A stretch of 64,000 bases of DNA, taken from assembly GCA_905183005.1 (NCBI GenBank), contig CAJJDO010000081.1, forward strand, positions 364,410 through 428,409, written 5' to 3'. Source of the stretch: Paramecium pentaurelia (Eukaryota > Ciliophora > Oligohymenophorea > Peniculida > Parameciidae). Within the stretch, counting starts at the first letter, position 1. The number at the start of each line of letters is the position of its first letter. Of this stretch, positions 1 through 12,225 are shown in pieces. Made by a program: the position numbers and the translations under genes. Under the pieces are notes generated by a model that was given only the letters and a program-made list of their open reading frames with translations, was not told where the DNA came from and did not search any database.

Positions 1-148
1 CAGCAATTTCTTTTTGTCTTTTCTTTTTTGTATCCCTGTAACTATAAATAACATCCTTTTTATGCTATTCATTAGATTATCTAAGTAGGTCTTGAAGTTC
101 AGACATTCGAAGAGGAGGCAATGAATACTTCTTATCATTATCATTCAT
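1..148 (-). CDS. N-terminus of an unidentified protein, running off the window
   Basis: The minus-strand frame opens with ATG at 148-146 and stays open to base 1 in the ciliate code, with TAA and TAG used as Gln at several places. The 49 visible residues begin MNDNDKKYSLPPLRMSELQD and become very Lys/Arg-rich (DTKKKRQKEIA). They look soluble and charged, with no signal peptide. The start lies only 96 bp from the divergently transcribed decapping-enzyme gene, so the two probably share a short bidirectional promoter. The family is not recognisable from this fragment. The C-terminal part lies outside the window. Confidence 0.6.
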
Positions 149-244
149 TGAAATATGTGTTAATTACTATTCTAATGAAATTTAGTTGTTTTATTAAAAG
201 AATATGGAAATTATTATTAAATATATATATATATACTTAATCAA

Positions 245-1045
245 ATGAATAATGAATTACTTCAACAATTTAGACCTTCATAAATGATCAATTGGGATGA
301 TAATACAAAGAAGCTTATATTATTGGGTAATTTGAATAATTAATGCGCAATTCTTATATTATAGAAGAAACCTTTTGAAAAGAAAGTTCAGCAACTATCA
401 TTTGATTAAGCACTTTAATATTTCCATAATGATATATATACAAAATACAATTGTCAAATGTTGAGTGATATTGATTGTGAATTGATATATCCTGCAAATT
501 AGGTTCATATTGATAAATATTCAAAATCTGATTCAATTATCATAGAAGAAACCTATGATATGTATAAAGAATAATAAATTATATAAATGCCATTAGATTG
601 GGTATATAATATATTAGAAAAGAAGAAAGAGGTTGAAAATATTGTATTTGAAAATCAAACATTTTTAATTCTTAAAGATTATGTTTTTGTGAATTCTCAA
701 AGCTTAGATGATTTACATTTGTTGGCACTTCCATTTTAAAGAGATATAAAATCATTACGGGATTTAAATTAGGATCATATAGGTATGTTGGAAGATATGT
801 ATACTGAAGGTTTAAGAATAATATAGGAAAAATATAAATTAGAGTAAAAATTTATAAAAGTCTTTGTTCATTATCTTCCTTCTTTTTATCATTTTCATGT
901 TCATTTCACTCATTCAAGTCATATTGGATAAGCATTTCGAGATATTCCTCTTTTATAGATTATATAAAATATTAAATTAAAAAGCAATTACTATTAATCA
1001 GTTGCACTTTAATATATAACAAAAGTAAGAATTAATTAGGCTTGA
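245..1045 (+). CDS. Scavenger mRNA decapping enzyme DcpS-like (HIT family)
   Basis: This is an intronless 266-residue protein; the only stop is TGA at 1043-1045. It carries the histidine-triad signature of DcpS enzymes, FYHFHVHF, with His216, His218 and His220. Upstream segments (AILILQKKPF near residue 36, LPFQRDIKSLRDL near 160) fit the N-terminal and middle parts of the family. DcpS hydrolyses the m7GpppN cap remnant after 3'-5' mRNA decay. At 266 residues it is shorter than typical animal enzymes of about 340. A GTA...TAG stretch at 318-355 looks like an intron, but it reads through in frame with family-like sequence, so it is treated as coding. It lies 57 bp upstream of the carbonic anhydrase gene on the same strand. 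Confidence 0.85.
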
Positions 1046-1102
1046 TTTAACGTATGAATTTTATATATTAAATCATAATATCCAAAACATATATAAATTA
1101 TA

Positions 1103-2035
1103 ATGTCAAACAAATTCGTTTAAAAAGGAATATCAGAAATATAGAAGTATGCAAAAGCTCTTTTGGGAAACAAAAACTATGTCTAAAAGAAGCTAGCATA
1201 AGATCCAAATTATTTCACTAAGTTAGCATAGGGTTAGAGTCCAAAATATCTATTAATTGGATGTTCTGATTCTAGAGCTCCTCCAAATGAATTGACAGAG
1301 ACCGAACCAGGTGAAATCTTCATTCATCGTAACATAGCTAATGTTGTCAACATTACAGACTTAAATGTAATCATTCTTAAGTCATCTTTAGTTAAATTGT
1401 GTAGTCTAATATGCTGTAGAACATCTAAAAGTTCATAACATCATTATTATGGGTCATACATATTGTGGAGGTGTAAAGGCAGCCATGTAATAAGACTCTG
1501 TAGGTGGTTTATTAGATCTTTGGCTCAATAATATCAAACATGTATATGAGAAGAATCAACATATTGTAAATCAATTTGAGAATGAGAATGATCGAGTAGC
1601 ATGCTTGTCTGGATTAAATGTTAGAGAATAAGTACTTAATATGTGGAAAAATCCAATAGTATAGAAATCTTGGGAAATTGGACATCGTATCTTATTTACT
1701 TAATTTTTTTAGCTGTTATGGTACATGGATGGTTATTAAGAGTAGAAACAGGATATATTGAAGAATTGTAAGTAGATGAGAATATTCCTGAAAGTTTATC
1801 TGATGTATTTAGATTGCATTTCAAAAGTGCTTAACAAGCAGCACAAAATCAGCAATCTAATTAATAATTAAATATTCCAACTTCTAATAGTTAGAAATTC
1901 TAACAAATGTAAAATAAATTAGTAACAGAATTCTTGAAACATTCAAACCATTCTTAAGATTGTAATCATGATATGGTTAACAAAATTTCTGGTGCTCTTT
2001 AAGATGACCCCCATTTTAAAAAAGAAAATAAATGA
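1103..2035 (+). CDS. Beta-class carbonic anhydrase
   Basis: The 293-residue protein has two introns: 1367-1391 (25 nt) and 1687-1712 (26 nt). It converts CO2 to bicarbonate at a zinc centre. The beta-class residues are all visible: Cys54 in the CSDSR motif with the Asp56/Arg58 dyad, and His110 and Cys113 in GHTYCGG. The motif PGEIFIHRNIAN follows the first Cys, and VHGWLL appears in the C-terminal third. After about residue 235 there is a Gln/Asn-rich tail ending HFKKENK. No signal peptide is evident, so a cytosolic location is likely. Joining the exons gives 882 nt, an exact multiple of three. The start is the first ATG after an AT-rich 57-bp spacer. Confidence 0.93.
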
Positions 2036-2827
2036 TTAAATATTAATTATAATCAAAATAATTATAAATTCCTTTTTATTAATAAATATGAGATATTGAG
2101 AGAGAGTGAGAATATAAGATTGTCTTAATTATGAATAAAATATAATAGATCTTTTAAAAATAATAGATGTCAATCAAAATTGTAAATTACTTAATTAATA
2201 AAAAGATTAAATAAGTATTCATTAAAACTCAAAAGTGTGTATTTTAAGTTGATTTAAGCAATAAATATATAAGAACAATGCTGATAAGTTCACAATTTAA
2301 ATATCAACAAAATTTGATATACTTTACTAATAACAGGAAATTTTAATAATAATTATATTATAATTTCTAAATTTTGTGGAAATTTCTTCCTCAAAATAAA
2401 TCATGAATTCTGTTAAATTAATTTAATATAAATATTTAGAAAGCATTGTAATTGTTCCTATATGATAAAAAAATTTAGAATGATTACTAAAATATGTTTA
2501 TTAAAAACAAATGATATTCAAATGATCACTCAATTTGAATCTTTTATAAATATAAAATATATCTCTAAAGACTATATTTAATTAAATAATAATAAATTAA
2601 ATATATCTGGAGAACAAAGTAATATTATTATTATAAAAATACCCTTAATAAATTAAGAATCAATTTATTAATATGTTTCAAATAGTAATTATTAATGATA
2701 ATTTCATAAATCTCAAAAGATTAGTAACACTATAAACATTATTATATAAATTAATATTTTAAAATATGATATTATAATTATAATTATAGGAATAAAAGTT
2801 CATAGAATTAATTTAAATATAAAAATT
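2036..2827. other. Intergenic, convergent 3' ends
   Basis: This 792-bp extremely AT-rich stretch lies between the carbonic anhydrase stop (plus) and the kinase stop (minus). I see no sustained coding frame, RNA gene or repeat on either strand. It is long for a Paramecium intergenic space and could hold an unrecognised remnant. Confidence 0.5.
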
Positions 2828-4738
2828 TCATAAATCTAGACGTTTACCAATTTTTTCTAAAAATTATGTTTCTGTGAGTGTTTGCATTTCTTCATAGAAT
2901 TAATTAAAATCCATATTTATATCTTTAAATTCTAAGTATGGATTCAAACAGATTACAAGAAACCATCCTAATTAGAGTAAATCTTTATATACAGGATCAG
3001 AATCTTTAGTTTATTTAATAGAAGTTTTAATAACGTCTAAGCCTTCTTGTACAACTGATTGATAGAGTTATTAAAAGAAATTATTTTGATCAAAATTAAC
3101 ATCCAATACTTATTTTATTTTGGTTGCTCTTTTGTTATCAGGTTAGGTAAGTTCTTTATCAATTATTTGCTTTTCCTTCTTATAAATTTCTAAATAAAAA
3201 TCCTCTGTATGTTTAATATCATTTTTTGTGACAGTTAATATTTTCTTATATTCTTAACTTATTAAGTACCTACCCCAAGTTTCTCTATCAAATTTATCAG
3301 GATTAGTAGACATTAATTAATCATACATCCTTTTAAGATGTACATTTTAATTTTTGGAGATACAAAAAATTGTTGAATAATATAATTCTTGGGTCAATTT
3401 AAGTATTCCTTAATGTGACATCTTAATTATTTTTTAAATCACATAATTAAAGAAGAAAGCAATATTTCTTTCAAACAAAAAGTAAGTATTATATTTTAAC
3501 ATAGCTTTTCTACGTTTTTATTCAGTCTCATATTAATTAATAATTTTTAACCCCTATAAAATAATAAAGTAAAAAAGATACTTTTTCATGATTAATATCA
3601 TCTACAGATTGTTTTTCTTCACTTCCTTATGTTAATTAAGGAGTTGATGGTTCTTAAAGTATCTATTCAGGCTAATCTAAATAACCAACAACCAAATTCA
3701 TTTCTAAGTATAATTTATTGAGACTTTCAGATCGTGACAATTCATCCTTCTCTTTCATCAACTATTCTAAATTATTCTTTATTTAAGCTTCTTAAATCTG
3801 TATAATTTCATGATTAAAAATTTATTCCCAAGAATATCTATCCTATAAAATAGTAAATTTCTATATCCTTACTTTCTCTTGTACTACCAACATATGTCTT
3901 AATAATTGCTTAATTTTATCACTCCTTACTGGAGCATCAGGTATCATTAATACAGTTTTCTTGATATTCTAAAGTAAATTGTATTGATTGTCTCCATCCC
4001 AAGGAGGTTTTCCATAGAGCATTTCAAATAGCATCACTCCCATTGACCAGACATCGCATTTAGAGGAAAACGGTTATCCCTCCAATATTTAAGGTGCCAT
4101 ATATAAGGGAGATCCTACTCTTGAAAAATAAGCAGGATCTATTTGATTAAACTGTTTATTTTACCATTCATTCCAGTGTCAATCACTCTAGCAAATCCAA
4201 AATCTGTAATTTTAGCTACGCCTTTATGTAACAATATATTAGCAGGTTTGATATCTCTATGTATAATTTTGAGTTAATGAAGTGTTCGGAATCCTTCAAC
4301 TAAATGCTTCAGAAAGATGACTGCCTCAACCTAAGAAATTAAAATATATATATAAAATTATTGTACTTCACTTAATCTCCTTCCATATTTTGTTGATAAG
4401 TATTTCTTTAAATCACCATCATGACAATATTCCAAAAATAGATACAAATAGTGTGGTGTTCTAGCAACATCATACAATTTAACAATATGAGGATTATTGG
4501 CCTATTATAAAATAGATATCTCTCTTTTAATGTGTTCCACCATCTTTGCTGAGTCTTTGATACTCTAAAATCATTATTCTAATTTTCTTACAGCAATTGA
4601 TATTGCTTTAACAGCAACCTATTTAGTTTCATCATTTTTTTTAAATCCCCTATACACAGTACCAAATGCTCCACTTCCCAGCTTTTAATTAACAATAATG
4701 TATTTATCAATCTATTTAGTAATCCATTCTTCTGCCAT
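2828..4738 (-). CDS. Ser/Thr protein kinase, ULK/ATG1-like
   Basis: The N-terminal kinase domain has all core motifs: LGSGAFGTV (glycine loop, near residue 20), VAVK (catalytic Lys), HRDIKPANIL (catalytic loop), DFGFA, GSPLYMAP and DVWSMGV. The GSPLYMAP form and general layout resemble ULK/ATG1 kinases. The APE motif reads A-P-Q, because the third codon is TAA. Introns are 4565-4591 (27 nt), 4139-4164 (26 nt) and 3554-3581 (28 nt). A further GTA...TAG candidate, 4331-4366 (36 nt), is a multiple of three and contains no TGA, so the product is 597 or 609 residues. The C-terminal ~300 residues are charged and unrecognised, plausibly a partner-binding tail. The start ATG at 4738 is four residues ahead of the domain-like sequence. 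Confidence 0.88.
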
Positions 4739-6171
4739 ATTTTTGAATATAAAATAATTGTATTTTTGATCACAATAACGAATTGTGCTGCATAATAAGA
4801 ATTGCTTAATAAATAAATCGTTTAAATTTTTTCAAATCTATTAATCAAATCTCACAAAATGTTCCTATGAAGTCTCATAAAAACTAAAAGACCTCCTATA
4901 AAACGAATCTAATCATATTCAAAAATGTATAAATAATTATATATTAAAAACAAGTGATAAATTTTAAGCAATGACAAACACATTACAAATTCCAATTATC
5001 ATATTCATTTCTAATTTTAAAACTGACAAAAAAAAATACTATATTTACATATCAAGAAATGGTACTATTTTCAAATAAATTCAATCAATAATATCAGCCT
5101 ACAAATAAACGTCTTTTCTCATTTAATAAGGTGTGTATTTCTTTCATTATTTGCAAATTCAAAGTAGGAAAATAATAAAAAATCATAAATTATTAAATTT
5201 TAAAGAAATATAATAAATCAATCTTCAAATAAAGACTTGATAAAATTTAACAATCATTTTTATTCATTTGTTTTCAAATAAAAGTGATCAGTAAATTTTG
5301 GTTTTGTTTTTCTCTGTTTAAAATAATGTTTTTTTTTTATTGACAAAAATATGCAAACAAACCGAAACAATAATAATAATAGTTCTTATCAGTTTTTTGT
5401 AATGATATATTAATTCAATAAAAAAAGAATTGATATAATGATAAATATATAATTAAAACATCAGATTTTACAAGGCTTTCTCAAATAATGATGGATTTTT
5501 GATTTTATACTATATAATTAATATATAAAATAATATAATATAGTAATCTATAATTATTATAAATGAAAAAATAACAAAACAATAATTACTTAACCAAGTT
5601 CTGTATTTGAATGAGTCTTGAAAGTAAACATTTTAAACTCATTTAATTTATTTAACTCATTTATAATATAAATATATACTTAATATTTGTAATTCATACA
5701 TTCTAATAATAAATAAGTATTAATTAATCTAATATTTAGAAATTATTATCAGCCAAATGTTGTATAGTTTAAGATAAATCATATTCTAAAGTTGTATTAA
5801 AATTTGAGCATTCTTCTTTTAATATAATGATAATGGCAGTTTGTATATAAATTCTATATTTTCTATTAATTTTAGATTCTATTAGGTACATTTATTCTTA
5901 GTATTAGTATCGAATTTTAATTCATTTAGGGTTAATTTGTTGAGAATGAGATTATTAAATGGAAATATAAAATCTTTAATTTGAAGATAATATATAATAT
6001 TTTATTGATTTTTGTAAATTTGAAGAAAATGAATATCAACCAACAATTAAATTATATTTTATTAAATAATATTATCTAAGCAGAATAATTTCACACTTGT
6101 CATCAAATTGTAATGATAGTAACATAATTGTGTAAAAAATTAATAATATAATTTATCTCTATTCTAAATAT
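4739..6171. other. Divergent intergenic region
   Basis: These 1.43 kb separate the divergently transcribed kinase and OSBP-like genes. The stretch is very AT-rich, with many A/T runs. It must contain both promoters, but I can point to no specific element. I find no frame with family-like protein sequence and no RNA gene. Confidence 0.5.
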
Positions 6172-8965
6172 ATGTTTGAAGAATATTATTAGAAGTATCT
6201 GATATTGGGATCAAATGTCCCTGAAGCTCAAAGACAGAAGTTAAACTTTTTGATATTTTCTATTAAGAATCATGCAAACAATGAAATTGAAATAAATCCT
6301 GAAAATTATCCTGATCTGGAAGTGGATGAAATTTAGGGATTATTTAATTTACCAATCGAGGCTCAAAAGAGTATGTTCTGTTCAGTGTTTAAGAGTTTAG
6401 AATTGGAGGATGATTCAAAGATTTTAGGAGAATTACATGTAAAAGGAGAGACACTTGGAATTTGGAGAACAAAAAAATTAGAATTGAATTTAACACATAA
6501 AAAACTAATTGTACCTAGAAAAGAAGGTAATGTAGAAATGTAATTATCAAAATATGGAATAATGTGGATAGGTTAAAAGAAGAGTAAAAGTTTGCATTAT
6601 TGTTTTATTTTAATTGCACATAATCAAGCAATATATGATCATTATAAGTAATTGATTTTAGGATCAGATGATGAAGAATATGCTAAAAAATGGTTTAATC
6701 TTTTGAGTCCAATTTGTGATACTAAACCAATCTAACCAAGAAGGATGAGTGTTGAATTTGCAAAATAAACAGCCTCCTCTCCTCCTTTGAATAAATCTGA
6801 TCAATTGGATTTGAGTAAAAGTGACAATTATAATGAGAGTTGGCTATTCTCTAAACCATCCAATAAAGATATGTAAAAAATATCAGAATAACCAGAATCT
6901 CCAGATAATTAAAAAAAGACTTAATAAGAGACTTTTACTTGTTTCAATTAAGAAGAGAAATAATAATTACATGCATTCACTCCACATAATATAGTAGAAA
7001 CAATACCTAAAGTATCAAATCTTCCTTTATATTTAACTGATATAACTGTGGATAAATTTAGGTAAGGAGAATTTAATAGAGTAGGAAATAATGTTTATAA
7101 AAGTGTATCTAAGAGAGGATTGTACTAAGTATAAGTTATATTAGAACATGATATTGAAGTTGTTAAACATTTTCTGTATGAGGGTTTTGGATTTAATAAA
7201 TTTATAGGAGCTGAATGGACAATGTTTGATTATTAGGATTATAAGGTAGTAGAGTAAACTAGAATTTAATCCATATTTGGATATTAGAGAGAAACATAAT
7301 TATATATCATGAGATACAAATCTTCAGATTGTATTATAGAAAAATAACTTAATTCAACAAATCCAATATATTCAATTGCTAAATTATTCAGAAAATCTAT
7401 TTAAAAATATTCATTTAATGGAATTTAAAAAAGAAATCAAAATTATTCAAATGATTTAATGACTCAATAAACAATAGTTTAGATTATATGTTAATTAAAT
7501 GATAATGTCTTTTTTGATACTTAAAATATAGCATTTATGGAATAATATCATTGTTTATCAGATCATATTGATTATGTTATTAATTTTAGAGATTTACATT
7601 TTGAATAATAATAATAACTATAAACTACTATGTCTTTATCTAATCATTCTGATGATTTTATAACTGAAAAATTTGATTAATCAATAGATTTAGGAAGTAA
7701 GATACCTAATAATTTAATGGAACTTTTAGAATTTGTTTAATAGAATAAACACTGGAATGTTTGTTTAAATAATGAATTTCAATTAGAACCTATTGAAGTA
7801 GAACCAAAATTCCTTAAATCTACATTAGAGGGACATTTCTTATTAAAAAATAATTGGAAAATAGATTAAAATTAAGGTGGTTTATTATATGTTGATTAGG
7901 TTGGATTAAAAGAATAAAAGAAAGTATTTTCATATTTACTGTCTTAAATAGGAACAAATTTAGCTGCTGGAAAGTCTATAATGAGTATAAGTTTACCTGT
8001 TTATGTCTTTGAAAAATAAAGTAATCTCTAGAGATATGCTAATTCATTAACTTACTTATAATATTTAGATGGGGCAGTATCAAAAGATCATCTATTTCAA
8101 TTTAAAAACTTTTTGCCATATGGATATGGTACAGTTATTTTATATTTGAATATGTGGAAGCCATTTAATCCTATACTTGGAGAAACATACTCAGGATTTA
8201 TTAATGGCTGTCCTATTTATGCAGAATAAGTATCACATCATCCACCTATTAGTAATTTATTGATTTATGGAAAAGGATATAGGTATAGAATTGTTTTATT
8301 ATATATATTAGAGTAAATCATCGTTTATGTACTGTAGCAAGTATTTCAGCTAATTCAGTTAGTGGAATTAATTAAGGATATACGAAAGTTTATTTCTATG
8401 AATCTAAAAATGAACTCATTTTCTTACCTTGTTCTGGACTTTATACAGGTACATTGTATGGTGATAAATTATTCTAAATGGTGGGGAAATTTCATGTTAT
8501 TAATTTGAAACATAGATTAGTTGCTGAAATTAAAATGAATCCTTATCCAGGTTCATTATGGAAAAAAAGGAGAGAACATTTAGATGATTATTTTGAAGGT
8601 TTCATCTATGAAGTGAATGAAGAATTTGTTAGAAGATTTTAAAAAGATGGATATTTGAAATTTAAAGAATTGAAATAAAATGAAATTATAAGGGAAATTT
8701 CAAAAATTAATGGAATATGGCATAAAAATATGTTTATAGATAATTAAGAAATATGGAATATTAATACAGAACCTTATGTATTAGAAGATGAAGAGTATTA
8801 TTATTATTATTAATAATTATTATTAGTCATCCCTTACCATCTGATTCTAATTTTAGAGAAGATTTGATTGCATGGAAGACTGGAAATTTTGATTTAGCTA
8901 TGAAAATGAAGACTAAATTAGAAGAAGCATAAAGAGCTGATGCTAAATTAAGAAAAAAGCATTGA
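6172..8965 (+). CDS. Oxysterol-binding-protein-related protein (PH + ORD)
   Basis: The 910-residue protein has two introns: 8283-8311 (29 nt) and 8795-8826 (32 nt, largely a TAT/TTA microsatellite). An N-terminal PH-like domain (about residues 85-185, from GELHVKGETLGIWR to AKKWFNLL) is followed by a Ser/Gln-rich linker. A middle region (about 290-490) has a START-like feel but is not assigned. The lipid-transfer ORD domain is unambiguous: FLPYGYGTV, NMWKPFNPILGETYSG and the diagnostic EQVSHHPP near residue 684, then LPSDSNFREDL near the end. ORPs move sterols or phosphoinositides at membrane contact sites. Without the 32-nt intron the frame would hit TGA before the conserved C-terminus. The stop lies 27 bp from the convergent phosphatase gene. 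Confidence 0.93.
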
Positions 8966-8992
8966 ATGAATTTATTGATAAACTTCTAATAC

Positions 8993-10274
8993 TCATAAAA
9001 GTTATTGTGGTTTACCAAATAGATTTTCTAATACTTTATAAGGTCCACGTTAATCTACAAACAAATGTAATTTTAAATTATTTCTATTATATTCTCTTAT
9101 ATCAGATGTTCCTATCATGTTTTTCAAATATTTCTCCAATTCTATTAATTCTCTATCCTCTTTATTATCATAGAATGGAAGTATTGGTATTCCATTGTCT
9201 ATTTACCATGCATAAGAATATGAGGCATTGTCAATCAAAGCAACTTAACTTAATTATCTATTTGTATTATCACAAAATATTCTTAAATCTTTAGTATATA
9301 AGGAAGTATTAGTTTAAGTACAACTTTCTCTAAATAATCGATGACTTATAATGGTAGAATCAGGGTCTAAATGATTGCAAACCTAATCAAATATTCTTAT
9401 TACCTTTTCTGCATAACAACTATGTGAGGCAGTAAAGACTATTATTTCAAAATAGTTTGATAGATTTTTTAACATTTCTTTTGCATATGGTCTTACATTA
9501 ATTCCTGCTTTTACTATTTGATGTTTAGAGACATTGATTTCTAAAATTACATCACAAGGAATAGAGGGTGTTTCATTACAATGAACCAATGTTTCATCTA
9601 AATCAAAAAACAAAGTGAGTTATCCTTATTTTGTTATGATGTAATATACTTTAATGTTTTTTTGGTAATTTATGAGACCTATTATAGTCATTATTATTTT
9701 GAGGTTAAAATCTACAATTTAATCCTTAATAAGTTTAATGAAAATGTTCACGATACATGCGAGAGAAATAATCAGAACCATTAGCATCAAAAGCCCTTTA
9801 TAGTTTACTTAGATAATAGATTTCATTTCTTTTATTTTAACTTTATGATCTAGGTTTTTATGAAGGACTTGCTATACGAAATGATTATAATCGAGATTAA
9901 GGAGTGAGTGAATATGGTTTGATTTAAGTAGGCATATCAGTTTTTGGATCAATGGCAATTACTTTTTTTTTTAATGGTGATGAAATCAATTTAGTTTCAA
10001 CTTTAGTAACAAATTTATTCAACATAGAATCATTATCCATTGATTTTTAATTTCTTTTCTCTTTTATTTTGTTTTTCAATGTATCATTATTTAATAATTG
10101 TGCTTATCCATAATCTGGTGCTTTCATATTAGCTAAACTAAGAAAAAATCCACCTGGTTAATCAGAGTTCTTGCTTGAAGATGGATACATTTTATTCTTC
10201 TTTAAATCTATTATCTAAGAATTTGCAATGCGATCATGTCTTGAAAACTTAGATCCATTCCTAGATAAACTCAT
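8993..10274 (-). CDS. FCP1/SCP-type (NIF, HAD-family) phosphatase
   Basis: The 418-residue protein has a C-terminal NIF/CTD-phosphatase domain starting with the catalytic HAD motif FFDLDETLVH (Asp216 and Asp218). It continues with VRPYAKEML, FEIIVFTAS, YSKDLRIF-like sequence and VALIDNASYS. Enzymes of this type dephosphorylate the RNA polymerase II C-terminal tail or other phosphoserine substrates. The first ~200 residues are basic, low-complexity and probably disordered. One 25-nt intron (9625-9649) is needed to keep the frame. It ends in AAG rather than TAG, and splicing it gives QRQLTLFFDLDET, as expected for the family. The start ATG at 10274-10272 is the first in frame. Confidence 0.88.
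9625..9649 (-). other. 25-nt intron with AAG acceptor
   Basis: Read on the minus strand, the intron begins GTATAT and ends AATAAG. Removing it joins the basic N-terminal region to the catalytic DLDET motif in one frame, whereas leaving it in gives an immediate TGA. No TAG-ending alternative of suitable length was found here. Confidence 0.65.
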
Positions 10275-10635
10275 TGAAATTATATATTTTAAATATATTA
10301 TTCCAATTAAATTCTTCATTCATTATAATATAGTAATAAAATAATAAAGTAAATTTCAAATAAGCATAATATCCCTCTTAGTTCCATTAGCATTTTTGTA
10401 ATGAGAATAATAATATAATATAAAAAAAATTATCATTTTATGAAACATGTTCTTTTTGTAAATCATATTAAAAAATGTAATTAGAAATTACGCATAAATT
10501 TATTCATTGCATATTAAATGATATTTTAAGTATGTTGATCTTGAATATTAAATTCTGAATTTTTAAGAGTTGATTTATGTTTGTGTATTCGAATTTAGTA
10601 TCAATTAAAATTATCTAAATTGAAAATATTAAACA
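10275..10635. other. Divergent promoter region
   Basis: This 361-bp AT-rich spacer lies between the minus-strand phosphatase and the plus-strand MORN gene. It presumably carries both promoters. No specific motif, ORF or RNA is identifiable. Confidence 0.5.
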
Positions 10636-11495
10636 ATGGGTTGTGTATCAAGTAAAGATTAGCCACAATAACAATTCAATATCAAATTACCAGATTCAAG
10701 TACATTGCTATTACATTAATTTAGTCAATCAAACAACACTTTAGACAGATTTAGATTTATCTGACTCTTAAGATTATTATTTACAAATTGGAATGAACTT
10801 AAGCAGTATAGGAGAGCTACATCCTAAAGTTTAACTAGTGCATTAAGAATTGGGAGATTTATTCCCAAATCTATAGGGCCAGTATATCATGATGCCGGAT
10901 CAAAGTATATTTTTTGGATAAACACTAAATGGAAAGAGAAATGGTTAAGGAAAATAGCACTGGTAGAAAGAAGGAAACTTTTTAGAAGGGTAAAATCTAT
11001 ATTCTAATATTTAAAGAACTTGGATCGATAATCAACTAAATGGAAGAGCTAGGATGATTTATCCAAATGGGGATTAGTATTATAAACAATTTATATTTGT
11101 TTAGTTTTGATGGGAATTTTGTCAATAATGTAGCTAATGGTATAGGCAAATTTGTGAATTCTCGTAAAGAAGTGAGAGGATTTTGGCTTAATAATAAATT
11201 GATTGGAGAAGGTACAGAAATAAGAAAAAATGGAACAATTTATGTGGGACAATTTTAAGATGGCAAAATTCATGGTTAAGGTAAATTTGAATTTGCTAAT
11301 GGGTGTGTATATAAGGGGAATGTGTATAAGGGAAAGATGCATGGCAATGGAGAACTTATTTTTAATGACAATACTAGATATGTTGGTGAATTTAGAAACA
11401 ATTGCATATAAGGAAGTGGAATTTATGAAGCCAGTATTCCTATTTAAGGTTGGGTAAGAATTAAAATTTAAATTTAAGTTTCATTCAAAATATGA
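10636..11495 (+). CDS. MORN-repeat protein with N-myristoylation motif
   Basis: The protein starts MGCVSSKD. Gly2-Cys3 with Ser6 fits N-myristoylation plus palmitoylation, so it is probably membrane-tethered. From about residue 95 it is made of MORN-type repeats such as GFWLNNKLIGEGTEI, GQFQDGKIHGQGKF, GNVYKGKMHGNGEL and GEFRNNCIQGSG, which in other proteins bind lipids or scaffold cortical structures. Introns are 10701-10725 (25 nt) and 11075-11102 (28 nt). Reading through gives a TGA at 11493-11495 and 268 residues. An alternative 25-nt intron at 11455-11479 ending AAG would instead extend the frame to a TGA near 11600. The 3' half is duplicated from 12226 onward. Confidence 0.75.
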
Positions 11496-12224
11496 ACATT
11501 AAACTATGTTTCTGTATTTTTTCAGATAAGAAACACCAGTCTTAATTGATAACCAAGATTGTGCTCTAATTTAAAAATAATTAAGTACATTTTTTGATTG
11601 AATAATATACTTTTCTTTATTTATTAAATTAATACTTTCTTTATTCAAGTATTTATATGTATATGATTAGATAACAACATCATATTAATTAATGAAACTA
11701 TTTAAACTTTCTTTCTATTTAATTTTTAATTGACTGATATTAATTAAATTGCATTTGATAATATATAATTTAGAATAACAAAAAGTATTTTTGATATAAT
11801 TGTGCTGAGTAACAAAACATTAATGTTCTTTTACAAAGGTATTTCAACTATTTAAGGATGGAAATGAATTAAAAGAAATTACATATAATATTATTAAATT
11901 TGTTACTTTTTAATATGTAAAATAATAAATAAGTATAAAATATTAATATAAATATATATTCAATAATAATTCATAAAATCTTGAATAATATTTTGTAAAT
12001 TCTAATCATTAACAATATTTTTTTAGAAACAAAAGATGATAATGTTTTTATTATGAATGAACAATAATTGTTAATAATGTCAATTAATAAAGCATTAAAA
12101 TATATGTTAATGAAGCTTAAAATTTAAATTTAAAAAGATGGTTGAATTATATTTAAAAATAATATATTTTTTATTATTACCTATAATAAGAAATTCAAAT
12201 ATAAGAATAAACTTTATAAAATAT
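11080..12224 (+). repeat. Direct duplication, left copy (1,145 bp)
   Basis: Bases 11080-12224 recur at 12226-13368 with an offset of 1,146. The only difference I found is a 2-bp AT indel in the last ~90 bp (around 12150 versus 13296). The copy covers the last MORN exon and about 730 bp of 3' flank. Perfect identity extends through non-coding DNA, and the two copies are separated by a single N (12225). Confidence 0.95.
11496..12224. other. 3' flank of MORN gene, no gene seen
   Basis: This very AT-rich stretch shows no convincing frame on either strand. Its distal part is the end of the left duplication copy. Confidence 0.5.
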
Positions 12225-12225
12225 N
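12225..12225. other. Single-N contig junction
   Basis: One N separates the end of the left copy from the start of the right copy of the duplication. Deleting 11080-12225 would leave one continuous, intact MORN gene, as expected if two overlapping contigs were placed end to end. Confidence 0.85.

Noticed and set aside
318..355. GTA...TAG stretch that could be an intron in the DcpS gene
   Set aside because: At 38 nt it is long, and the unspliced reading (GNLNNQCAILILQKKPF) matches the expected family sequence in frame.
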